A DNA stretch of 64,000 bases from Chloranthus sessilifolius (taxonomy: Eukaryota > Streptophyta > Magnoliopsida > Chloranthales > Chloranthaceae), in contig CM037587.1 of the NCBI GenBank assembly GCA_021018995.1, forward strand, positions 69,273,604 to 69,337,603, written 5' to 3'. Every line of letters starts with the position of its first letter. The stretch's first letter is position 1. The notes beneath the pieces were generated by a model that saw nothing but the letters and a program-made list of their open reading frames with translations, made no database searches and was not told where the DNA came from. The position numbers were made by a program, and so were the translations under genes. This document shows positions 54,701 through 64,000 of the stretch, piece after piece.

Positions 54701-57700
54701 TCAACTCTTTGCAAACAAGCTCGGGTACTGTTCCTTCACATCTGCCTCGCATTCCCAAGTAGCTTCTTCGGCCAGATAATTCTTCCATCTGACAAGCACT
54801 AAGGGAATCACCTTTGTTCATAAAACTTGCTCCTTTCGATTCAATATCTGAGTCGCTTCTTCTATCATGGTCATATCTTCGTGCATTTCAAGCGGTTGAC
54901 CTCCCAAGATATGGGTATGGTCATTCACATACTTTTTGAGCATGGATACATGAAACACATTATATACCCGATCAAACAATGGTGATAATCCAATGCGATA
55001 AGCGACCTCGCCTACTCGGCCCAAAACCTCAAAGGGTCCAAGATAACGGGGACTCAGCTTTCCCCTCTTCCCAAATCTCATGATGCCTTTCATGGGTGAT
55101 ACTTTCACAAACACATGCTCGCGAAGAATATAGTCCACACTCGTTCTTTTGATATCGGCATAGCTCTTCTGTTTGCTTTGAGCCAATCTAAGTCTCTCTC
55201 TGATCATATGAACAACAACGACGTTATCTTCAAGTAACTCCGGCTCCAAAACAAACTTTTCACCGATTTCTTCATAATTGATAGGCGGTCTATATCGCCT
55301 TCCATAGAGAGCTTCATAGGGTGCCATCCCAATGCTCACCTGAAAGCTATTATTGTATGCAAATTCAATCAACGGTAGCTGTTGATCCCATGATCCTTGT
55401 AATTCAAGCATACACACTCTGAGCATATCTTCTATTAACTATTTTCTCACTCTGTTTGCCCATCAGTCTGTGGATGGAATGCTGAACTAAAGTCCAATCT
55501 CGTCCCCATGCCTTCTTAAAACTTCTTCTAAAACTTTGAAGTATATAATGGGCACGATCCGAGACAATGCTATTAGGAATCCCGTGTAACCATACTATCT
55601 CCTTCATATACAATTCTACGAGTCTTCTTGCTGTGTACATCGTGTTGTAGGGAAAGAAGTGTGCTGACTTGGTTAATCGATCCACGACTACCCAAATGGC
55701 ATTGTATCTCTTTTTTGTACGCGATAACCCAACAATAAAATCCATGGAGATTGATTCCCATTTCCACTCTGGTCTGGGTAAAGCCTGCAATAACCCAACA
55801 GGGTGTCTATGATCTACTTTCACCTACTGACGTGTCAAACACCTTGACACGTACTTGGCTACATCTTGCTTCAGACCTCTCCACCAATAACTCTTCCTCA
55901 AGTCTTGATACATTTTGGTGCTACCGGGGTGGATCGCATATTTCAATTTGTGAGCTTCATCGAGAATAGTTTATTGTAGATCAGCATCACTTGGAATACA
56001 AAGACGCCCCTTGAATAGTAAGGAACCATCTTCTTTCACTGAGAACTCTGGTTTTGTGCCCTGAATCACATCTTGTCGGATTTTAGTTAACTCCGGGTCT
56101 TTCAACTGTAGCTCGTGAATATGCTCAAAGATCATCGGTCTCACTGTTATGTTGGCCAAGAAAGCTCCCATAGCTTCCACCTCGATATTTACATCATACA
56201 ATGAATGATCTTCAAACAACTTCCATCTGTGCATTCCTATGATCAGATTAGCTAACTAAGCTAAACCCCTACAACTCAAGGCATAGGCTACTACATTAGC
56301 CTTGCCTGGGTGATATTGTATGGAGTAATCATAGTCCTTGAGAACATCCATCTACGCTGCCTCATATTTAACTCCTTCTATGTAAACAGATACCTGAGGC
56401 TCTTATGGTCGATGAAGATCTCAAAGGTCTCATCGAACAAGTAATGTCTCCAAATTTTCAACCCAAATATGATTGCTGCTAGCTCTAGGTTATGTGTCGG
56501 GTAGTTCTTCTCGTAATCTTTTAGTTGTCTTGACCTGCAAGTAATCACTTTCTTGTGTTGGTTGAGCACGCAGCCCAAACCATTATGTGAAGCATCACTG
56601 TATACCGCAAACCCTCCACTGCCTAAAGGAATTGCTAACACTGGAGCTGAAGTGAGTCTCTTCTTGAGTTCTTGAAAACTCTTTTCACACGCTTCACTCC
56701 ACTTAAATCTCACATCCTTTCTTATGAGTCTCATAAGTGGTCCCAATATTTTGGAAAATCCCTCTACAAAACATCGCTAGTAGCTTGCTAGACCAAGGAA
56801 ACTACGGATGTCTGTTATCGTCTTTGATTCTTCCCAGTTTACCACTGCTTCAATCTTTACCGAATCAACTATGACACCATCCTTTGAGACGACATATCCC
56901 AAAAAGCTAACTTTCTCAAACAAAAACTTGCACTTACTGAGTTTGGCGTACAACAGGTGTTCACATAGAGTTTGCAGAATAACTCTCAAATGTTCTACGA
57001 ATACTATGATGCAAGTGTCCAGGTGTGGTTTAAACACCTGATTCATTAAATCCATAAATGGCGTCTGTGCATTCGTCAAACCAAACGACATCACTAAAAA
57101 CTCAGTGTCTGTACCGTGTCCTGAATGTCATCTTCTGGATGCCCATTGTCTTGACCCTTAGCTGATGGTATCCACATCTCAGATTGATCTTGGAAAAATT
57201 CCTTGCTCCTTGTAGCTGATCAAATAAATCATCAATCCTAGGCAATGGATATTTATTCTTGATGGTTAGTTTGTTTAGTTGATGATGGTCAATGCACAGT
57301 CGCATCAACTCGTCTTTCTTCTTGACAAACAAGACTGGTGCTCCCCAAGGAGACATGCTAGGTCTTACAAACCCCTTATCCATGAGCTCTTACAACTGCT
57401 CTTTCAATTCCTTCAACTCAACAGGAGCCATTCTATATGGTGCTTTGGAAACAGGCTCTGCTCTAGGTGCTAAGTCGATAGCGAATTCCATCTCTCTATC
57501 AGGAGGTAATCCTGGCAATTCCTTTGGAAATACATCCTCAAATTCATGTGCAACTGCGATATCTGAAATAACATTCTTCCCTTCCTTATCTTCCTTTAAA
57601 AATGCCAAGTACCCACTGCACCCTTTTTTGATTAAGCGCCCGGCCCTAACTGCGGATACAAGTGGCATAAACGTCGATCTCACTCCTTGAAATAAGAATG

Positions 57701-58068
57701 ATCTCCTCGTATTAGGTCTGAAGATGAAGACTTTGTTCTTACAATTGACTGTTGCACCATGCTGTGACAACCAGTCCATGCCAAGGATCACGTCAAATCC
57801 TTGTATATCCAATAGAACTAAGTTCGTTGCCAGTTCATAGATGTTCCCATCTCTGATGGTCACTATCACCGATTTACAAACCATCTCCATATCGACCGAT
57901 TCCCCAGTCGAAATAGATAACCACTAAGACAAAATCCAGCGTCTCTGGGTTGACCTTCATTTTCTTCACAAATCGAGTAGTAGTAAATGAGTGGGTAGAC
58001 CCCGGGTCTATCAACACTCTAGTCTCATAAGCTACGTCACTCCCCCTTTCCGTACAATTGTAAGGTAC
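54701..58068 (-). pseudogene. pol: pol of M (protease, RT, RNase H, integrase, chromodomain)
   Basis: Protease VLIDPGSTHSF near 58020, then VILGMDWLSQHGA (the segment T has lost). RT (57383-56777): the first catalytic block reads [11 protein letters not shown], Asn instead of the catalytic Asp, and the FVDD block is deleted (CIIVFVEHLRVI at about 57000). RNase H 56746-56378 ([12 protein letters not shown]). Integrase 56234-54818: the zinc-finger CX2C is CLTRQ (second Cys lost), followed by a stop; the core has SMDFIVGLS and IVSDRAH. Chromodomain-like tail LVLVRWKN and EEATWE, ending at TGA 54703-54701, after an in-frame TGA in place of an expected Arg codon near 54818. Several frameshifts. 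Confidence 0.95.
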
Positions 58069-58225
58069 CTTTATCATACATATATGCATACATACATAAC
58101 ATAATATATACATCAAAATCGAATTCGCAAGGATAAGTCTATACTACCTCCTACATAGATGCATTTTTTTTTTCTATCTAAAACTTAAGAAATTAAAATT
58201 CTTAAATTTTAAAATAAATTCTCAC
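58069..58225 (-). other. Putative intron between gag and protease of M
   Basis: Minus strand CAAG|GTGAGAA at 58225 and TAAAG|GTAC ending at 58069, 157 bases, AT-rich. Joining gives VIQ-G-TLQLYGK with the same split Gly codon as in T. Confidence 0.55.
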
Positions 58226-59623
58226 CTTGGATAACATCATTGGTATTCTGTGCTTCTTGGGTAGTAACTGCGTAGGCTCTTCCATGTACGACCGGCTTCC
58301 TTGTTTGTATCGATCTTGGCATGGAAGCAGAAGCCATTCTCTCTTTACTCCTCTCAGGGCAATCTCGAATAATGTGGCCCATCTTTCCACACTTGTAGCA
58401 ACCCCGAGTACCCCTTCTACAATCTATTGTTTTATGAGACTTGCAACACTTGGCACAAGTCTCAACCATAGTAGCAGATGTTGCCCGCGAGAAACCATGG
58501 ATAATCGATACATCAGTGGTGGTAGTAGAGTTCTCATATCTAATTATCCTCCCAGATGTAAGCACAGGTAATCTCTGATAATTTATCTCCTACACTAGTC
58601 TAATATAACCGGTTTGAAACTATTGCCTCTAAATGGGTGCTACGAATCGCGACTTTTTATTCACCAGCTCGTAGTTTCCAACTTTACGTTGATCCATCCT
58701 TCCTCTCCCTTGTTGATCTCTCCTTCGGTACTGATCTTCATTGTCTTCTTCTATTACTAAGGCCTTACTCATGACCTCTTCATAGGTCTTTAATTCAAAG
58801 GCTGCTACCTTTCCCCTGATGTCCGGCCTCAGGCCGCGTTGTAGTCTCTTAGCTTTCATCAAATCCGTCTCTACAAAGTTAGGAGCAAAACAAGAAAGTC
58901 TCATGAACTCTACTCCATACTCCCTCACTGACATCCTTCCCTGCTTGAGCTAAAGAAAATTAACTTCCATTTGATTGCATACTACTTCAGGGAAGTACTG
59001 TTTGTTAAATTCTTCCACAAATTCCTCCTATGCCCATGGCAATCCTGTGGTTTCTTAAGGCCTAGTCTTAAAAATGGACTTCCACCATGGGCCTGCCTCC
59101 CCATCTAACATATACACTGCCCAACGGACACTTTCATCCTTCGTGCATGTAAGTAGGCTAAATACTTTCTCCAACTCACTCAGCCAGATCTTTGCAACCA
59201 TTGGCTCCGCTAGCCGTGAAAAACTCAGAGGACGCATCCTCCTAAACTTTGTTAATACAGAGGACAATGCTTCTGTAGTCCCCACTGGAGGTGTAGGTGG
59301 CTGATGCTAGTCATTGGCATTATGAGCTGCCAAGGACGTCACTTCCTAAGCCATCGCATTTGCCATGGTTTCTATAGTATGCATCATCCTCTTACGCTCT
59401 TCTCTCTCTTTGTTTCTTTCTCTTATCCTCTCCTGTTCTCGCTAGTCCCAGTCTTGACGATCTCTTTCTTGATTCTCTGCTTGGTCTCGGTTCTCTTGAC
59501 CACTACTTCCTGGGGCCTCTATATTCTCCAATGGCTCTCTATTCGAAGCCGAGATAAAACCATCTTTGCTCTGCAAGTTCCTTTCATGGTCTCCCCTGGT
59601 CGACCTCTTCCTCTAGAAGACAT
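58226..59623 (-). pseudogene. gag: gag of M
   Basis: Start at the ATG 59623 (MSSRGRGRPG). A one-base deletion shortly after shifts the frame relative to T. The capsid core reads WLSELEKVF, LDGEAGPWWKS, EEFVEEFNKQYFP and MSVREYGVEFMRLSCF (58934-58629). Zinc knuckles CAKCCKSHKTIDC and CYKCGKMGHIIRDC (near 58390) are both complete. It ends at the putative splice site after DVIQ. Several TAG/TGA stops. Confidence 0.85.
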
Positions 59624-59711
59624 CATGCTCTGCACATGAAACCACAATTTTATTAACAGAAGGTCCTTTACTCTGATAAAATCAAGACTTATCAAAATTT
59701 TAAAAGAAACT

Positions 59712-59723
59712 GCTCTGATACCA
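59712..59723 (-). promoter_or_regulatory. Primer-binding site of M (tRNA-Met)
   Basis: Minus strand TGGTATCAGAGC, two bases inside the 5' LTR edge; a perfect canonical site. Confidence 0.9.
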
Positions 59724-59725
59724 AC

Positions 59726-62173
59726 TATGACAGCCCAAATTTAATCACCCCGAAACCCGTGCCCTCCGCACGACCCTCGAGGCTATGCCCCATAAGCTTG
59801 CATAGAATATTGGTATACCCAAGCAACAATAAAGCAATTTAAAAGCATAAGAACTCATACTAAACTAAATCTCCAGTTCTATAAAGTAACATCAAAATAA
59901 GTAACCCAAAAGATGGTTCTGATCTCATGCTACTGCATGAGCAAGAGAACCCACCCGATCCATCAGTGATGACACAATAGTCACCCATGATGGTTCGCCA
60001 AAAGAATATCTCATTTTATATTATATTTTCTCAAAATAGGGTTAGACATACCAAGTCGTAGAGTTTCTCTCTTAAAAATCAATCAAAGTACGTAGGGATC
60101 CTCTAGAAGAAATCCTCAGGAGGGGACTCTAACTCCTCCCTAGGCACATAATTCGAATCCTCTAGATCAACCTCCCCCGAAGCAGTAGCACCAACAAGAA
60201 CTGGACCTGCGACGTATAGTCTAAAGGGTGAGCTACATCAAAGCTCAATAGGGAAACAACAGTGTGAACATATAAATCTACTTACTCACATATATTCCAT
60301 GACATTTAGAAGCAAGATTTATCAATACAAATAGCTAGAAAATAGTTTAAGTTAATGAAAGCATGAACTGAATGCATCTATTACTCTACATGTGCTTACT
60401 TGTTTTCAACTTGTTATCAAAAGGCAAAGATCGGCCTCAAAAACTTAAATCAAATAAGTTAAATAATCCTCGATGCACTATAGCCTCGAGCCCTGATGGA
60501 ATACCCACCATCTTCATCTAATCAGTCTATTTTTCATTCCTTTTTCATTCATGTAATACTACCCAGGTCCCTCCCTCATAGGTGACGGGGTACTAAGCTC
60601 ACATACATCCCTGGGATGTCATACTGGTGTATGGATTGGCCGTCGTACCGGTCACGGATATCCTGCCGAGTTAGTCACGGGTATACCGCCACGTCGGTGG
60701 GGTATCGACCAAACCTTAAATCAATGTGCAACTACATATACTTTTTCACCATGTGATTGTGCTAAATATAGTATTTTAGGCCTGATCAATTCTCATTTAA
60801 TTAACATCACATCTCTCGGATGTTCACAATTTTCCATACATCTCTGGGATGTAACCAACTCATATGCATCACTTAGATGCCCTTACAACATTCACACCCC
60901 CTTAGTGCGTCACATACTCATAGCATATTTACTTCCTTACTTAATGTTCACACACACACACACACTTTAAATTCCAGGTGTTTAACTACTTTTCAAGAAA
61001 ACATATGCATCTCTATGCTCTCAACGCATAGCTTATTCATTTCCACATCATAGATACATGCTATTATAATTAAAGTACATGTTCAATGTATTCCCTCCCT
61101 CACGCATTTGAATTCCCAAGCGTCAAGGTCCATAGTGGCTTCCCATGCTCGTACTCAAGCATTGAACCTAAATTACATCATAACACATGCGAAGCATCAA
61201 GAATGATGCATAAAATAAGGTAAAAGACCCCTCCAAAACTCCAGAGTCCAAAACAAAACTCCATCAGAAACTGCCAAAATCAATTAATCGATCTCCATAT
61301 TGATTAATCAAAATTCCCAAAATCGATTAATCGATTAATGGAAATTCTAAAATCAATTAATCGATCCACAAATTGATTAATCAGTTTTCCCAGACTCCTC
61401 ATTTTTCAGCCACTGACAGTGTATAGACGATTAATCAATTTCAAATCGATTAATCGAAATCAAAAATCGATTAATCAAAATTTAATTCGATTAATCGGAT
61501 TTGTGCTTCTGTGTCCAGATTTGTATTTTGTCAAAAATTGATTAATCGATTTTAAAATTTAATTAATAGATTTTGACAGAATCCCAGCCTCTTCAGGCAT
61601 TTTCTCTAGCTTTGTTCTCTCTAACTTTCCCCTTTTTCCAATTATTTAATTCACCATTTAATCATACATTAATGCACCACATCGTGCACAACATAATTTT
61701 AAGGAAATCTCACCTCCAATCCAAGTATGGATGATTCAAGGGATTGGATCCAAAAGCTAGGGCTCTTAGCTTTGATTCCTTGAATCCCCATGCATTACCG
61801 TTGTAATTAATGGCTCACGTATGGCTTCAATCTGCCATTCCACACAATTATCTTGCAATTACTTCCTCCTTCCCTTCCTCACTCTCTCTCTCTCTCTTCA
61901 TAAATTCTTAACCACCAAAACTAAAGATAAATAACTCCTCTTTAGTTATTAGACTATTTAACCCATCCATCTTTGGTGTAAACCACATACACCTCTTAAT
62001 GGTATATGTGACCTTATAACTAGTTCTAGCACCACACATCTAGTTGTGCTCTTTTCACCCTAAGCATAGTCTAGTCTAAGTCATCCAGTTGACTTTCTCT
62101 TGGTCCAACTTACGACCAGTCGGGCATGTATCCCGAGGACACTATTAAGACTCAAATTTTTGAGGATGTTACA
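59726..62173 (-). repeat. 5' LTR of M
   Basis: Minus strand TGTAACATCC (62173) to GGCTGTCATA (59726), about 2.45 kb. Array at 61277-61575, (CA)n near 60955 and (CT)n near 61885. Right flank GTAAC resumes element H. Confidence 0.9.
61277..61575 (-). repeat. 5' LTR M palindrome array (AAATCGATTAATCGATTT)
   Basis: Eleven or twelve copies collinear with the 3' LTR array, with a different set of point changes and one local duplication (61321-61340). Confidence 0.9.
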
Positions 62174-64000
62174 GTAACTCCCATGTATAAGGAATCAGTG
62201 CAGTTGAAAGAACAGCTAGACTAAATTAAGAAGCAGCTATTGAAATGGGAGGAGTTGAAATCCATGCCACTGATTTTTTAGACTTGTGTTTATTCGCTGA
62301 GGTCCCCCTACCCCCAAAATTTAAAATGCCAATTTATTATAAGTACAAAGGCACTGGAAATCCCATTGCAAACCTCAAGTCTTATTATGGGGACATGTGC
62401 CAATATGAGGGAGATGAAAGACTACTGATAAATGTCTTTCAGAAAAGTTTAACTGGTTCGACTATGAGATGGTTCACATCTCTAGAACCGTCTATGATAA
62501 AGACATGGAAAGATCTGACTCACTTGTTCCAAGAGCAATATGTCTACAATATAGACATTGAACCTCGCAAGTCAGACTTGGCCTGATTGAAGCAAAACCA
62601 TAATGAAACCTTCAGCGATTACAAAGGGCGTTGGAGAGCACTTGCAGCTCACGTGGGAAACAAGATACATGATGACAAACAAATTGAGATGATTTCAATG
62701 AATATTCTGCCAGTGATCTTAGATTTTCTCGTTTACCAATAGTAGTCCAGGTTTACTGATTTGGTAAGAAACCCCAATCATTGCAAGGATGCTATCAGGG
62801 AAGGTTGTCTAAGAAAGAACGTGCCTGGTGGAGCCAGCGGGGTCAGATGGTTTTTTGGGCAAAGAAATGAGAAAAGAGAAGGAGCCGATATTCAAAATAT
62901 CACCAACACCTGGCCCAACACTAATATAACTCCATTGCAATTCAAAGCCGCCTAGCCAGCTCCTTTTAGGACCGAGCCGATGCAAAGAACCGAGAATGTG
63001 CAAGGAGCACAGATGACTCCAAAGTAGAAAAGGGCCCTCTATGACCAAGTTTTATTCCCTTGAGACAATCTTTGAATGTACTTTTACCTTTATTAATAAA
63101 AAAGGTACTAGTCACAGCCCTCCAACCACGACCTCCTCCAAATCCTATCCCAAGGAACTACGACCCCAACACTCACTGTAATTTTCATCAGGGTCTGGGT
63201 CACCCAACCGATCGTTGCTTTCCATTAAAGCATGCGATACAAGATTTAATTGAGGCCGAGAAAATAATTCCACCTGTACCTTCCCAAGTGAACCAGCACA
63301 CAAACGTACATTAAGCACCGTTGCCCCACACCTTCCCGGTGGGGCAGGTCTAAGACCCATTGTCGGTATGATCAAAGAGGACGATGAGGAATTTGAATTT
63401 GATCTGTCAGAATTTATCAGTGACTGAGAAAGTTTTATAGCACCAAGGCAAAGGGATCAAGAAGAAAGAGGTATTGGGGTGATTGAACCCTTGAATTTGT
63501 CAGATTATTTCCCCAACCCTGCACCCCAGATTGAACCCTTAGATCTTAGGGTTTACTTCTCATTACCCACTCCTGTGAATTATATTCAAATTAATGCCTA
63601 TCAGGCATACATTGCCACCCCCACCAATTACCCAATAGCCCATCATGACCCCCAGATCCCACCACCACCTTTTAATTATCAGTGGTCCACCCCTACCCCA
63701 TTACCCCCGACACAACCACCCATAAACCACTCCACCCATCCCCGGCCTCGGAGATCAACCAATCATCGCCACCCTTCCTAAGCCATTAGTACAAGTGCAT
63801 CAGATACTGGCAGCCACTCTATTTTAGATTTTGGGACCAACTTACAATCCTCATCAGGTTTCGCTCTGTTAAGAATAGACGAATTCCAATGTCAGTAGTA
63901 GTAGAGAAGAGGCAGTGGACTTTGTTACCAGATCTAGGAAGATGTGTAAGCAACCAGAGGCACCAGTAGCAGCGTAAGCCCAACCAGAGGGGAAGAAAGA
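62174..64000 (+). pseudogene. gag: Element H: gag continuation (Ogre/Tat type), runs off window
   Basis: After M the gag resumes (QLKEQLD near 62205). The capsid core 62245-62586 has FKMPIYYKYKGTGNP, NVFQKSLTGSTMRWF and IKTWKDLTHLFQEQY, followed by NETFSDYKGRWR after a stop. A zinc-knuckle-like CNFHQGLGHPTDRC lies near 63177-63218 with LKHAIQDLIEAEKI after it, as in Ogre-type gag. 63310-63780 is acidic and then Pro-rich. At least three frame changes and several stops. Protease, RT and the 3' half lie beyond 64000. Confidence 0.75.

Larger units (their letters stand above)
49669..62173 (-). mobile_element. Complete Tekay-like Ty3/gypsy element M with ORF3 (minus strand)
   Basis: Read leftward: 5' LTR 62173-59726, tRNA-Met primer site, gag, putative intron, pol, motif array, ORF3, polypurine tract, 3' LTR 52076-49669. 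It has the same plan as T but different LTRs and a different array motif. Its LTRs differ by many substitutions and an indel of roughly 35 bases (near 59945-59980), so it is older than T. RT is inactivated. Confidence 0.95.

Overview
This window looks like gene-free plant heterochromatin, probably from a large-genome eudicot. I see no host protein gene, rRNA, tRNA or CRISPR array. Nearly every interpretable stretch belongs to LTR retrotransposons of the Ty3/gypsy group, nested in one another and mostly decayed. The evidence is tRNA-primer sites, polypurine tracts, LTR termini, target-site duplications, and gag/protease/RT/RNase H/integrase motifs. Letters label the elements below.

Layout, left to right. 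A (+, Athila-like): 3' internal region and 3' LTR, 1-4484, inserted into E (-, Athila/Tat-like; short internal stub, primer site and 5' LTR, 4485-8872). E's LTR also carries S1, a solo LTR of a Tekay-like chromovirus (5828-8196). E in turn sits in X (+), an old chromovirus relic (pol end plus partial LTR, about 8873-10142). D (+, Athila-like) runs 10143-11307 and 23292-about 31750, split by T, a complete Tekay-like element (11308-23291) with perfect GCTAA duplications. Next come F (+; LTR and gag, about 32462-34323), G (-; 3' LTR, 34324-37423), C (+, Athila-like; 5' LTR, gag-pol, 37424-43473) and B (-, sister of A; 43474-about 48550). Last is H (+, Ogre/Tat-type gag, about 48551-64000), split by M, a complete but older Tekay-like element on the minus strand (49669-62173). 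F was hit by G, G by C, and C by B; B is then cut off against H, so the right halves of B, C, G and F are missing.

The feature most worth attention is a two-part arrangement. T, M and D carry an extra third ORF after pol (ORF3). It has a conserved domain resembling the family annotated as 'putative plant transposon protein', plus low-complexity and acidic or coiled-coil tails. The same ORF is present in chromovirus-like and Athila-like elements. In T and M, a dense array of a short self-complementary, CpG-containing motif lies in each LTR, and a second array of the same motif lies a few hundred bases upstream of ORF3. The motif is CGCTCGAGCG in T and AAATCGATTAATCGATTT in M. D shows a weaker version (CTCGAG). 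The LTRs of A/B, C, E and G carry arrays of their own different motifs. I infer, without proof, a lineage-specific cis/trans system in which ORF3 (or a host factor) recognises the array. The closest known logic I can name is the VANC anti-silencing proteins of Arabidopsis VANDAL transposons.

T and M also share a putative intron between gag and protease. Splicing would join the two frames at the same glycine codon. Most open frames are broken by stops consistent with C-to-T decay of methylated DNA, so none of these copies is likely to be active as it stands.
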